From: Rotaria sp. Silwood1
Taxonomy: Eukaryota > Rotifera > Eurotatoria > Philodinida > Philodinidae
Direction: 5' to 3'
Length of the DNA stretch: 64,000 bases
NCBI GenBank assembly: GCA_905250075.1
Contig: CAJNOP010000016.1
Coordinates: forward strand, 248,001-312,000
In this document: piece after piece, positions 1 to 13,400 of the stretch
Position numbering within the stretch: the stretch's first letter is position 1
How the letters are laid out: the number at the start of each line of letters is the position of its first letter
Program-made: the position numbers and the translations under genes
Notes under the pieces: generated by a model
The model's input: the letters and a program-made list of their open reading frames with translations, nothing else
Databases searched by the model: none
Told to the model about the DNA's origin: nothing

Positions 1-276
1 TGTCAAGGTGGTGGATGGGGAGCTGAGGAAAAACAAGGAGGATTTCCACTACAGCCTGGTCAACAATTTGATATTCAAATAATTTGTTTTCCAGAGCATT
101 ATCAAGTACGAATGAAAGATTAAAGTTTTTAATATATTTATTTTTATTATATTATTGTCTAGGTTAATTATAATGGTCAACCATGGTTCACATTTCGACA
201 TCGTTTACCATATCAACAAGTACAAGCATTACAAGTCAAGGGTGACGTTGCAATTACAAATGTCTATGCTATGTAA
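1..276 (+). CDS. Galectin, 3' end (partial)
   Basis: Coding exons 1-105 (cut by the window edge) and 163-276, with a 57-bp GT-AG intron at 106-162 in phase 0. The visible 72 residues are the second half of a galectin carbohydrate-recognition domain, the beta-galactoside-binding sandwich. One sees the W-G-x-E-E block, then FPLQPGQQFDI, then HYQ joined across the intron to VNYNG, then FTFRHRLP, and the closing strand LQVKGDVAITNVYAM followed by a stop. Galectins usually have W-G-x-E-x-R at the sugar site; here the arginine position reads lysine (WGAEEK), so sugar affinity may differ. The exon joint restores the family pattern exactly; reading through the intron gives a stop. Galectins are typically cytosolic or non-classically secreted. 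The 5' half, and whether a second CRD exists, cannot be seen. Confidence 0.88.
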
Positions 277-3200
277 ACAGACATTTAAATCATATATAAC
301 ATATTTTAATAATAAAATAATTAAATTGCTTGTAGAATTTTAAAACCAAAAGACTTTTAATTGTCAATATAAATAACAAAAATATTTCGATTATAGAGAG
401 AGTGTGGGTGAATAGAATAACATTAGCATTACCTTGAAATCACCATTCTTCGCGAGTGCAGCAATCAAACTTTGATTACATTTAAATTTTCTTTTCAAAA
501 ATGTCAATTTATCTTAAGTCATAAGAGTGAAGATCAGTTCGATTAGGATTGAGCAATTTAATAGAACATGAGATCGGGTTACAGAAGTAACAAATGGTAT
601 TGTTACCATCACTGCGTTTCATTTCAGCGTCATCAACAACCAATAAATGTCTATTTAGCGAAACTAATGCGATTTTAGAAACAGAAAAACACCGAGAGAA
701 TTTCGACTTACTTGTATATTTTTGTCGAATTCGAGACAATCTCTTTCGTTTTTGTTGCTGTGTACGCAAGAAACTAAATAATATACTTCTTCACATGAAA
801 TAAATGTTTGAAAACGGCACTATGACTATCAAAGTATCTGCTGAATAACGATTTGCTTAGATTTGGATACAGATATCAAAAAAAAAATTGCCGATCCTGG
901 TTCGATTGCAAATATTCATACCAACTTGGATAAAAAGAATAATTTCCCTGTGATTAGAGAGAGTGCCTACATCGTGTTTCACACATTAGTCTCACAGTGA
1001 TTGTGTTAATAGCTATTTTTTGAAGGAATCTTCTTCTAAGATTCTTCCATAAATAATTTGAGATCTCGATATCAGTGTTTAAGAAACAAGAAAGAAGTCA
1101 TTTATTCATAGAACAATGCAGAAAAAAAAAAACTTCGAAAGTTTATTGAATATATTTAATTTCATTCAAAATGTGCCATTTAGATTCTTACCTATTTATA
1201 TTAAAAGCATATTTACAAATTTCAAAATTTTTTCTATTGTATTGTCTTATAATGAGACACTCCTTTTATGAAAATCAAATTCAATAAAATCATTACAATA
1301 GTTCTAATTATCTTTGCTTAAAGTATAATTTTAGCTGAAAATTTCCATGTTAGCTCATCACGAATTATATTATATAAAGGCTTTTTTCCTCTCAGTTTAA
1401 CACAAAACTAATTATATATTGAAAAACTCTTTCATAAAGAGTAAAATACAAATTCTTCATTTTTAATATACAACAAATCATAATTTCTATTCTTTCCACG
1501 TAGCCGAATGATATACATTATTACTTCACATTAAATTTTTATAAATAGAGTTATTTTATGAACATCAAAAAGTACCAACATTTGATAGTTTATCTTTCAG
1601 CAAACTCATAATAAATGTGTAACATTCACTCTAATTTTCTATACTACTATGAGTGCTTCCTCCAGGTTGTTATTTTATAAACTAAACTGAGAAAATTCTA
1701 TTAATACCTATTTAACACGATGTAGAAATTCACGTTGCACCAAAAACAAAGTCGTAAATTTATTGACAACATTAGAGGAAATCTTATTGAATGGTTATAT
1801 TTTAAACAAATGGGTTAAATTTCTGAATCCTATAGAAGAGTCTTCTGAAGAATTTGAATTCTAACAAACAACCAATAGTTTCGTTCTTGCTACTTCTAAC
1901 AGAGCAATACACTAGAAAAATTGTGATTTCAGAAAAAAATCTATAATTCTTCAATAGATTAGACCTGAAAGGGCAAACAGTACAATCGTGAATTATTTAG
2001 TATTGCTTTGTGTACAAAAAACAATGATTTAAATTTTTCAAATCCTTCACTTTTCTTGACTGGAGTATTCTGAAATATTATTTACATTCATCCTGAATTT
2101 GATAGCAGTTGTAATAAAACTGTAAACAAAATAAAAGAGAAAGTGAAAGTAGAATTGGATCTAGTTTTTATATACTCATTGGCTTCCAATTTCCTGCATA
2201 CTATGGTATCCGCTACTATATCCATCTTTTTTTGTTTCTTTTTCTAACAATAAACACGCTAATCATGATTATGTTCTTTGTCAACCTGTCAAAGAAACAC
2301 AGATTCATATTTTCCAACAAGCAGTCGAATTATTAATCATTTTATTACAATTTTCAAGTAGACAGTATGCTAAAGTACACTTAATATATTTTTTTATGTT
2401 TCTAATCAGTTATGTAAGAACATGAATATTCGAGTGAAACAATAAAGCAAGTAAAAAACCCACTGAAAAATTTCTCAGTGATATGATTCATACATGGTTA
2501 TACTCTATATTTAGCGATGTCAATAACAGAAGAGCATACTTCTGCGTAGAAAACGAATAATAAGTGCATAGATATACAGGTGATCAAAGAACCATAGACA
2601 AAGCAAGAAAGGAATGTGGTCGATCGTTTATTCTTTTCATTGGGTACGTCGATCATTTGACGAGAAGAAACGAGGTCAACTCAATTCATACGAACAGATA
2701 CCAATGACATCAACAGCAAGTTCAACTCAATTAAAAAATGTTTCTTTTTCATCGTTGGAACAATTATTCAAACTTGAAATAAACAATAATTTAGAAGAAT
2801 ATACTCGTGCAAGCAATGATAATTATGAATTTTTTCATTATATTATGTAGATATTTTGAATCGATTAATATTCATGCGAATAAATATCACCATATATGTT
2901 ATGATGTTTTAAAGTATTTCTTCAACTTATTTCTTCTAAAGTAGTACTAAAAAGATCATTGAAGTATATATGATGAGTTAATAATGGATATCCTTGTAGA
3001 AATTCAAAAGAATTTCATTGTTATTTAACATAGACACTCATATCAATAAAAGAAAGCGACTATTGTCAAAAAAAAAACAAGTTTTTATCTAAAACGAAAA
3101 GAATTACAAAACATGATGAACTACTACACAAGTCAGTATTATCTTGTCTCTTCTTCTCAGATTGGTTTTTTTATACCTGACCAATATATCAAAATTCTCG

Positions 3201-4971
3201 TCTGATCTACAGAGTGTCACAAAAGTTAGAGCATCAGAGTGTTATTTTACGGCTGATTTTGGAGACACCCTATACAAAATCTTGTGAATCAGACAATGTT
3301 GAATTTGTCATACAATTTGCAAAAATGAAAATTGAATGAATATGGTGGTAATAAAAAAATAAATAAAATTCACGTATTGATATAAGTGGAAAGAAAAAAG
3401 GAAACATAAGTTCATCGACTACATTAAAGATAATTTAAGAGAAAACGAAACTCTCTTTTACATATTAACTGTAAAACTTTCATTGTACAAATGTACGAAG
3501 AAACACATATAAGGGATTTATATAAACATTTGTTATTACTTTAATATAGACAGAAAGAATTGTTGCTGAGCTTCAAAATGAAAATAAATTTGGAAAAAAT
3601 ATATTGATGTGTCATCACATATAATGGCATGGTAAAAATAAGTTGAATTTGTGGTCCATGACAGATATGATTAAGATAACATTATAACTGTGAGACGAAA
3701 TGCTTATTCATCAGCAAATTGAATTTATCATATTTCATGCATAAGTTTCATCCAAGTATACTGGAATTTTTTCATAGTAATAACATTAGTTTCATTGTTC
3801 TCATTTGTTTTCAGTAGAGTACTAACTGAGTAAGTATTTCAATTCAGTGGGCACAATCATTATTTTTTTGGGTCAGAACTAACTAAATAGAGTAGAGTTG
3901 AGCTATGGAAGAACAGCTGTTGATATTTGTTTCTTTTTTCGCATCTTTATTAAAAATACGAGTGAAAGAATGGACCTTCTTTGTTATTGTAATAATTTAT
4001 CACATGGCAGATCCATATTCTTTATTCATTCTCCTTTGTCATATCACTTTCTCAAATATTATGAAATATACCATTCCTAACAAGATTTCAAATTAATTTG
4101 GCTTAATCCAACGGATAAATATCATTGTATGTTATTACAATATTTTTATAGATCTTGAATGTATCTTATTTAATAGGAATTTATAGCACTCGTTTTGTAC
4201 TTCTGTCAATTGTACTCCTGTACAAGTTGAGTGTGAGCTTAATTGTACATTCGTAGAAATATATCATGAAAATCACGACTTGTTCGAATTTGTAGATGAA
4301 CAAAAGAAAATATGTGATACATGTGTAAAGATTTATTCAAGTTTTATATAATTACCTTCACCAAAGAGAAAAAAAAAAGGAGGAGTGGCGGTAAGGCCAC
4401 TTTTCGACCCAAAATATTTTCAAGAAATAACCACATGATGGTGACCAGATCCAAATTATTGAAAATGAATCAAATTGTTAATATTTAATTTTGGTTTTCA
4501 TAAGATTTAGCATATAGTATCACAGAATAGAAAAATGAGATACATTATCAAAATCTAATTATTTGAAAGCAGCATTTTCTATCATTAATATGTATTTCAT
4601 CATACTCTGAATGTCATGACACATTTACCTAAAATTCTCTTTCTTTTGATTCAACTTATGAATGAAAGAGAAAAGACTAAAGGTCGTCATTATTCATATT
4701 TCAATATGGAAGAAAACAAAGAATACCAATAATAAGAATAATAATAGGCGTATGTATTTCTTCTGTGAAAGTTTTTTTTTTTTAATGTTTATCATTTTTT
4801 GTACAGATTCATTATTTTTCACGTCATACGTACACGTGACAAAAAAAAAGAGAAAAAGAAAATTGAAGAAAATGTCTTTTTTGTATGGAAGAGAAATATT
4901 GAACACATATCAACTAGGAAAAAAAAATATATATATATATATCTGACATGATAATTAACACATTGATAATA
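277..4971. other. Gene-poor intergenic region
   Basis: No gene can be supported here. Open frames are short and do not join into a recognisable protein. The most coding-like is a 78-codon frame at 2614-2850 (+), with codon use like the real genes nearby, but it has no family match and no clear splice partner. AT-rich low-complexity sequence dominates. The last 200 bases should hold the 3' untranslated region of the CDK gene. Confidence 0.6.
4927..4942. repeat. (AT)8 microsatellite
   Basis: Perfect AT dinucleotide run after a poly-A stretch, about 30 bases beyond the CDK stop codon. Confidence 0.9.
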
Positions 4972-7390
4972 TCACTTGGCTCCTTCTTTGACAACAGGTA
5001 TAACAATGGGTGCCGGTATAGGAAAATTTTGTTGATCAAAATGTTTAAAATAAGGATGATTAAGGCATTGTTTAGCTGATATACGTCTTATTGGATCATA
5101 GACAAGCATTTTCTATAAAAATAAAATAGTTTAGATAAAAAAATAAATAATAAAAAATTTTAACGAACAAGAAGTAAATCAAGAGCATCATCAAGCATGC
5201 GATCATTGAGTAATGATGATAAATCATTACTTTGTTTCCATCGTGGAAATGAAGATTTAAATTCTGGTAATGATACCACACCTGGCCATGTTTCATCTGT
5301 TGGTGTACCGAGTGTTCTAGAAAATTGATTATAAATGAATTTTGTTTCTTTCTTTTTTTGAGAAAATAGTTCTTTTACCGAAATATACGAAAGAGTTGAT
5401 CAATTTCTGAATCACCTTGAAATAATGGCCGTTTTGTATACATTTCAGCAAATATGCAACCAACAGACCAAACATCAACTAATAGAAATAGATATTATAT
5501 TTCAATTCAATCAAATTTTACGTCAACAAAATTAAGAGAAGGAATGAACATTTATGTTTAGATCATTTATCTAAATTTTCTATGAAACTTTGTCAAATCT
5601 AGAATGATTATATGGAGCATAATACATGTTTTACAATTTGAATCAAGCTAGTAAATATGTATCTTTAATAAATATGATGGATTTGCGTATATCTACTTAA
5701 CATTAGAAGTATAGGTGAATGTGAAGAGCGATAACGCTGACAATTAAAAATAATCTCACCCATGAAAGTTGCATTTTGTGAATACAAAAAATAAACAAAT
5801 CTGTATTTCAAGCACCTGCTTTCGAAGCAGGACACATCGATTTAAACTAAGCGAAACAGTTTGTTTCTTTGTAGAAACTGTTGCATCTCATTTCATTATC
5901 TCAGCGTATGAAAAGAAGAATACGCATTCAGATCAAACACATAGATTAGATACTATCGAATCCTTATAATTCTAACTATGTCTTGTCAGAATCCTATTTA
6001 CTAGATTTTCATGCTTTTAAACACTCGAATATTTCTGGTCCTATCATCCAATCCAAGAATTTTTTTCATAAGTAAATCATACATTTTATAATTCATATAC
6101 TTTATTCATATATAAATGGTAGACCTTATAATTCCTATGTAGGATACCTTTAAAACATTATTAGAACTCACTTAACGTCAAAATTTCGCTGAAATTTGTA
6201 ACAACGATCTGGAAACCCATATATGTTTGACTCCTCTTTTTTCTGTTTGATTTCGATTGGTTCCTCCTTTTCCACTCTTTTCTTTGAACGTCTTTTATAC
6301 ATGAACTCTAAGCAGAAAAAAAACTTACACGAATTGCAGTAAACATTTGCTATAGAGTCATACTGTTATAGAACTTGTGTCGTACATAAGCTTACAGACA
6401 GACAAATTCATTGAGCAGAGACTCATGATATTCGCTTATTCTACAGTAAAGAGAGATCAAAAAATTGCTTAAATTATATCTGAATATGCAGTTGGATAAA
6501 TCTTATTTAATTTTTCCATACATACCTGGACATGAATAACGTGAAGCACCGAGTAAAACTTCAGGCGCTCGATACCACAATGTAACAACCTACATTAATA
6601 AATATAAAACCAATAAAGAAAAAACAAATATTGATTTTCTCTTACTTCATGTGTATATATTCGAAGTGGTACACTAAATGCCCTTGCTAAACCAAAATCA
6701 GCAAGTTTAATAATACCTTTCGTATCCACAAGAAGATTTTGTGGTCTATAATATACATTTATTTATACAGTATTATTTTTATTTTTTTACTTTAAATCAC
6801 GATGAATTATTCGACGACAATGACAAAAAAGTAATGCATCAATTACTTGATATGTATAACTCTAAATATAAATAAATGTACTTAGAAAATGATTGATCTT
6901 TCTTTATACTCGAATTAATTCAACTTCCATATCTTCATTTTCACCTAAGCAATCAAAATATTTTTTTAAATCCATTGCTAAATATTCGAATATTAAATAA
7001 AGACGTGCATCAGTGAGAATAACATCACGTAGTCTTAAAAAAAAATGAAAAGAAACATTATAACTAAATCTGTATATTTGAATTCATTTTTTTTTTGTTC
7101 TAAACTTACTGAACAATACTTTGATGTCGAAGTTCTTTTAATATTGATATTTCACGTATAGCCGTTGCCGGTACACCATCATCTTCACCTTCTAATCGAA
7201 TTTTTTTCAATGCATAAATTTGTGATGTTGGTCGATGACACACTTTATACACAATGCCATAAGTACCTTAGATTAATAATAATAAAAATTAAAAATATAT
7301 TCAAAAAAAATTAAAAATTATTTTTTTCATCATACCTTCCCCAACTTTACTCAATCGTTCGAAATCATCAATATTAAATTGAGGTGGCAT
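4972..7390 (-). CDS. Cyclin-dependent kinase, CDK1/CDK2 type, with PATAIRE helix
   Basis: Nine coding exons (7390-7336, 7266-7110, 7033-6910, 6861-6791, 6745-6646, 6589-6526, 5478-5379, 5316-5169, 5112-4972) give 319 residues; all phases join. The product is a cell-cycle serine/threonine kinase that needs a cyclin partner. Visible motifs: glycine loop GEGTYG (17-22) with the Thr-Tyr pair that carries inhibitory phosphate in CDK1/2, catalytic Lys39, cyclin-binding helix PATAIRE (51-57) where CDK1/2 have PSTAIRE, HRDLKPQN (132-139), DFG (152-154), T-loop Thr167 in [14 protein letters not shown], and [18 protein letters not shown]. Wording downstream (WPGV) is closer to CDK2 than CDK1, but the two cannot be separated by eye. 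Intron 6 (5479-6525, 1047 bp) is the only long one; I see no gene in it. The start at 7390 fits the family N-terminus. Confidence 0.93.
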
Positions 7391-8046
7391 ATTATTAGAT
7401 CAATCTAGAATATGATGAAAGAATATCTATGTGTATGTATATCGAACATAAATGTTAAGCGATTGTTAATCAGACGATTTTCAACAAAGAAATACAAATG
7501 AAAAACAACCAATTAGAAGAGAAAGATCTTTACAATTAATGAAAATATAAAGAAGATTCATAGGATAATATTCAAACTATTCTTTAATCATTATTATTTA
7601 CATAAATTTTTAATAAAATTCTCATACGACATTGAATTAGTACGAACGATGTCGCCACTTTGAACTATTAATTGTCATTTATACTCATAAGATGATATAA
7701 TGATAAGACATTTCATAATCATCTGGTTTTTAATCAATTTTATTTTCTAACCTATCTTACATGATAATATTGATTTTGTTGCTAAAAGAAATATGAAATT
7801 TTATGTAAAATAAACTTAGATATCGTCAAATGCCACCTAAGTTAAACTTAGACTTTTCGAAGTATTTCTATGTTTTTTTTATTTTCTGACTATGAAAGTA
7901 TGATTGAATGAAAACTTATGTAAAAAATCATATGAAAAAGTGATCAGTTCTTTTGATAGAATAGATTTTCGTTCTGATTCTTTTGAATAAAACAAATACA
8001 GAAGTCAGTTATGATCATTCTTGTATTTACTCTGATGTAGTACAAT

Positions 8047-8413
8047 CTGGGATCGGATTCGACCTATAAATCCTATAATTCCTATATTTTTGAAGAATCC
8101 TATATTTTACCCTATATTTGAATCGCTATTCCTATTTTTCCTATATTTTATCAAAAACAGTAGAAAAACTTCTAAAGGTTTCACTATAGCCTGAGGGGGA
8201 GTACAGGAGTCTTCGCGGCGCTACCCCCCCCCCCCCCGTCATCACTTTTTACGAAGAACTCAGGAGATGAGAATAGGTGTCTCTTGCAGGTAACGCTCGA
8301 CGTGCAATACCTACATTTCGGTTGGTTTTTTAGTGAAAATAGTCGTAAAATTCAGAAAACAAAATCCTATATAGGAATTCCTATATTTTCGAAAATTTGC
8401 AATCCGATCCCAG
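8047..8413. mobile_element. hAT-like MITE with 8-bp target-site duplication
   Basis: A 367-bp element without coding capacity. It begins CTGGGATCGGATT and ends with the exact reverse complement AATCCGATCCCAG. It is flanked by a perfect 8-bp direct repeat AGTACAAT (8039-8046 and 8414-8421). Thirteen-base inverted termini plus an 8-bp duplication are the signature of hAT-superfamily DNA transposons; the family assignment is inferred from these two features only. The interior is rich in CCTATATTT-like words and carries a run of 14 C (8224-8237), very unusual in this AT-rich sequence. Confidence 0.85.
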
Positions 8414-10388
8414 AGTACAATACAATGAACCGATTGACTTTTGCTCTTCTGTAAAACAAATATCTCATAAAATACTAGTTGACATATGTAGCGTTTTAGG
8501 CACTCTTTTATGAAATCTAAAAATAAAGTTTTCAATCGAATTCCATAGGATTATGATATATCACACGACAAAGTTGCTTTAGTGAAACAGAATAATTTTA
8601 ATAACATTTCTGTCAATTTCTTAGTTATTGCAATTGGTCACTTTGAAGAATAATCTCTATTGAAGATGATAGATTTGGAAACCAGACTTATATTTGATAG
8701 TTTGACTCAGTCGATAACTAGTTGTACTGTACGCAAAGCTTCCTTGAAATAAATGAAGTAAAATCCTTGCCGGACAATTTGATAGAAATTGAAATGTGTT
8801 ATTCGTGCGCAAAATCTCCGTGGATTGTAGTAAGAGGCCTATTTTGAAGCCTGAAAGATCATAGAGACATACCAAATGTATTACAAATTCAAGATAACTA
8901 TCCTGAATTGTATTTATTAAGTTATTTTCTCACCATGTGAAGAACAAGCGTCATTAGTCGTCGGGATAGTTGAAAACAACTGATAGATCATCTCTGTCCA
9001 TGCATAGCATGGTTTTTATATCGGATATTCAATAGAAACAATAGCTAGAAGGAAGAAACTTGTGATGTTCTGTTCTCTTTCCTATATAAGTTTGATATTG
9101 ATTGAGAAATTTGAAAAACAACAAATGCAAATAGACATATCAATTGATTCTTCTTCACAAAATGAAACTTGAAGTTTGGAACAAGTAAGAAAAGTAAAGA
9201 TTAGTTTTCGATTCATGTCTAATTAATTGTTTTGTTTCTAATGGAGAGATCTTTTTGTTTCACGACGAACCATTTCTTGGAATAGAGGTGGTATATCCAA
9301 CAATGGTGATGATTTCTATGTCATCGATTGAAAGTCGTAAGAATTCCGCATATTTCTGAATTAATTTAATCGATCATTTTGAGAATCAAAAATTTGAAAT
9401 TCAATACAATATATATACATTTGAAAGACTAATTTTTGAGTCAATTCTAGTGTTTGATAGAAGTAAGTCAAATAGAAAGTAGTGTCGAGATGAAGCCCAT
9501 TCAGAATATAGCATTGAATTCATGTTGCGTATAGGTATTGTTGTTATCTATCAGAGATATTCATGACGACGCTGCCATCATCGCGACGGTTTCAACTTCT
9601 TTGTTTTTTAGAAAGATTGTAAAATTGCATGGATCTGGATTCGCTTTGAGTGTCAATAGTGGTAACTCTTATGGATTCACTTTAAGTGTCCTAATTTAGC
9701 ACAATGACGGAAAGACTTTTCGAAGAATTTCTCAAAAATCTTCGCAGCAGCAGATTTTCAGTTTTGATGAATATCTCTGGAATTTATTCATATAATTTTG
9801 TATCATTACAAAAGCTGAACTTTTTTCTGATGAAAACCAATTATTCCATGTCGAAAACGAATATGCCTTGTTCCAATGATGCATTTCTATCTTGAAACGT
9901 TTGATTCTATTCATGCAGTAACGATAAATCACTATTAATGTGTCAAAAGACTGCATGAGCTCTTTCATGTCCTGCAATTGGACATGCACTTTTCATACAA
10001 AAAGTATACAAAAATTATATGAACAATTTCGAATAGTCCAATTAGCAGTTTTTGATATTTGTTGGATGAATATTTCATGCAATTTGACTCGTTTTAACCT
10101 CAAATCGATTTTTCGGAGGACGTTCACCTAGTTTCTCAATCAATCGAACGAGCTGAAATAGAAAAAAAAATTCTTCAAACGTGAAAATAGTTTTATATTT
10201 ATATACAAATTTAACTAATCTTTTATTTTGAATATAACAAAAAACAATAATCAGTATATCAAAAAATATACACAAAAAAAAATTCATCATTTTTATTTTT
10301 ACAAAATAGTTGTAGTCAAATAAACTGCCTATTTGTATGCACATATTTAAATGATTAATTATCTAAATCTATATCTGACATTAGAAGT

Positions 10389-10406
10389 ATATATATATAT
10401 ATATAT
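10389..10406. repeat. (AT)9 microsatellite
   Basis: Perfect AT run 18 bases beyond the stop codon of the PARPBP-like gene, so probably within its 3' untranslated region. Confidence 0.9.
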
Positions 10407-10423
10407 GTAAGAAAACAAAACAT

Positions 10424-13400
10424 CTAATCTTTTAATCGAAAAAAATTTGTAATCGTTTTTTGACCAGCTACTAATGGTTTGCTATTAGTTTTCTTTTGTT
10501 TTTTACGTGGTGGTTCAATATTTGTTGTTGTTATTGTTCGTTTTACAATAGTTATAGGTAAGTTTTCTTTATCCTTACCACTAACTAATGAAAATAGTAT
10601 TGAATGTTGACTTGTATTACTATTTTCATTTTCAATTTGTTGTCTTTCTTCATTACTAAAAGAATTAATATCGATTTCTCCTAATGGTTGACGTGTTGAA
10701 CAAGATGAAATTGATTGTGACGTAATTTTATCATTAGAATCCATAGAATGATTTATGATTGCATCTGAATCGAAACTTTTTTCTTGAATTGTTGATAAAT
10801 CAAGACAACGTTGTGATTTACTAGATTTTCAAAAATCAAAAAAAAATATATTTAAAGTTTCATTTAATTGTTCATTATTTACCGTCGTCGATATCGATTT
10901 TTATTACATGAATTTTCTTCATTTTCCTTATTATCTTTGTTTTTTGTTGTTTTTTGCCACAAAAATACAGACTCAACAGGAATATCAATTGATTTTTCTT
11001 CAATTGGTTTCTCTGGAACGTGATCAATAGCAATTGGTAATGGTGTTAGTGGACTTCTGTAGAATAAAAAAAAATGTTTATAAATAAAAAAAAAAAAAGA
11101 ATATTAATTTTTCAATAAACGAACTGTAAAAGACGATAAGATGTTGCTTTTCGTAATCCTGTTGATGGGCTATCATAATGATCATTATTTGATAGAAGTA
11201 TTGGTAAATGAATTGTTTGTTTAGCACATAAATAAGCAACAGAACGAAGAAAACGACGACCAGCTAATGTACCGCCAGATGATGCAGACTAAATAATATA
11301 TTATTTATAAAGAATATTACTTTTTTATTTAGATTTAGATGAATTGATTTATCAGTGACATGATTTTGTAGAGTAGAAATATGTATATCACTGAACTTTC
11401 TTCGAACTAGATTTTTTCTATTAAATGGATTTAAAATTAGTCGGGATATTCTGAACGACTTAGCCTTAGAGACCGTTCTTCGACTAATTTCGATTTAAAA
11501 ATATTATAAGTTCAAGCAATAGTTTTTGAAACTAAATAATTCATTTTGTAGAATTATAATTAATTATAGAATTAGCTAATGAATTTTATTTGAATGTGAA
11601 CTCAAAGAGGTAACATTTTTAGGTATATTTCTAGTAAAAGAACTTATTTAAAAAAGATAGCCTTTGCAAAGAAACTAAGTCAAATGAAAAATAATCATAC
11701 TCCGTTTTGATTGAGATTTCTTATACCATCATTGTTCTTTCAAACAGATTCTGGTATTTTACATTTACTATATACGCCGAACTATTCAATACTTTATCTA
11801 TGTTTTCTTTTCTTAAAAAAGGGTAATTAGAAACTCCTAAAGAATCCACAAATAACATAGTATGCGGTGTTGACTATCGTGGGGATGGAATGTATTACTG
11901 TTTTCATCTATGGACTGAATAAAGAATTTCAGGTATTGTCTAGTTCCTTTTTAGTTGCGTTGATTGACTTATACCGGAACACTGAAGACACTACCTTCTG
12001 GAATAATTCGAGAGTAAAACTGAAATATATCTTTATCAAACTTTTGTGCTCCATTTACCTAAAAACTTACCGTGTCTTCTATTATAAACCAAAAATACCT
12101 AATTGCAATCAAAAAACTTGCCACTACTGCGATGAATGTTTCGGTTATGAATACATAAAACTTTAGAAACTCGAAGACAAACACTTTTATTCTTAAGAAA
12201 AAATGAATTTCAGCCTTCTCAAAGATATTTTATTTAATATTTCTCAGGATAGAGTATGTTGTTAGCAAACACAAAAAAAGATCCTTACTCAAACTTAAAT
12301 GTGTTTCGTATATCAATATTGAAAATCTAATTTGAATCTTACTCGAATTGGTGATGCACAATCCATAAGTGGAAGTGTTGTTTGAAAACATTGACAGAAT
12401 TCTTCAATAATTTCCTTAAAAATTAAATCACATCGACTCAATGAACTATCTTTACGTAGTTGTTTAGACATAAGTGTCATTATTTTACGAAATGTTATAC
12501 TAGAACAAAAAGTCATAATTATAAAAATTCTGTAAAAGAAAAATTTTTTTTTTGTATTACTTTGATTCAATTTTGGAATGTTCATTTTCTTCGATTGTCA
12601 TTTGTATTTGTTCAATAAAATCGAAAAATTCTTTTATACCAATATAATATTTATCAAGTATAATAAATGATTCATCATCATTATTTGTTGAATCTTGTTG
12701 TGATGATGATAATCGACTTAGTATTAATTCTTTACGTCGAAGAAATGATAGAAGTATTTGATAAATAGTTAAACATTCATTTTTTGATAATTTTGATAAA
12801 CGTCTTAATTCAACTAGGGTTCGTCGTTCAATTCCTGCACGTGCAGGTGTAGCAAGACAATGAATAAGAGCATGTTCATTGCGTGTATCCAACAAAAGTG
12901 CCAGATATGTACATATTGTGTGCTTTATATAATTCTATACAGAAGAAGTATTTTAGAAAAATAGGAAAAAGCTATGAGACTCGAAAATAGTTCCATGTAC
13001 TGAATTCAAGTGTCCGCATAGTTTTTAATGAGTCCCGTAGAATAGAGGGAAATGATTATTTGAAATGAGAATGCAAAAAAAAACCACAGTTTAGTTTTCT
13101 AGCATTAAATTGTTGTTTGAGACATGAATTATTCGTTCTATTGGTATTAATTATCGAATTCAAGAATATTCGAATCTATAGCACTCGTTCAAAAGGATGA
13201 GATCGTTATTGTAATCAAATATGTAACTCAAACTAATCTGATCAATTAATGTTGGGCATCTTTCCAACACAATATAAAAAAGTGCAATTGAACATTGAGA
13301 AAGTTCTATTAATAAAAATAAACTTTCCTTAACCATATAAAATCGAAACAATCGTTTGAATCTGTAGTTCAATTTTGAACACTAACTTCTAAAAGATGAA

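Larger units (their letters stand above)
7391..10423. other. Intergenic region between CDK and PARPBP
   Basis: Upstream of the CDK start and downstream of the PARPBP stop. It contains one well-defined mobile element (8047-8413). Overlapping open frames on both strands near 9704-9989 show no family similarity and are not called. Promoter elements of the CDK gene must lie just above 7390 but no specific motif is recognised. Confidence 0.6.

Noticed and set aside
509..803. Overlapping frames on both strands beside the galectin gene
   Set aside because: Antisense pair of similar length with no recognisable domain; typical chance frames.
2614..2850. 78-codon frame with gene-like codon use
   Set aside because: No family similarity and no splice partner found; could be a real small gene but cannot be supported.
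3898..4096. Two overlapping plus-strand frames of 60 and 63 codons
   Set aside because: They overlap in different frames and neither has a family match.
9704..9989. Antisense pair of frames upstream of the CDK gene
   Set aside because: No similarity, no splice structure; mutual shadows.
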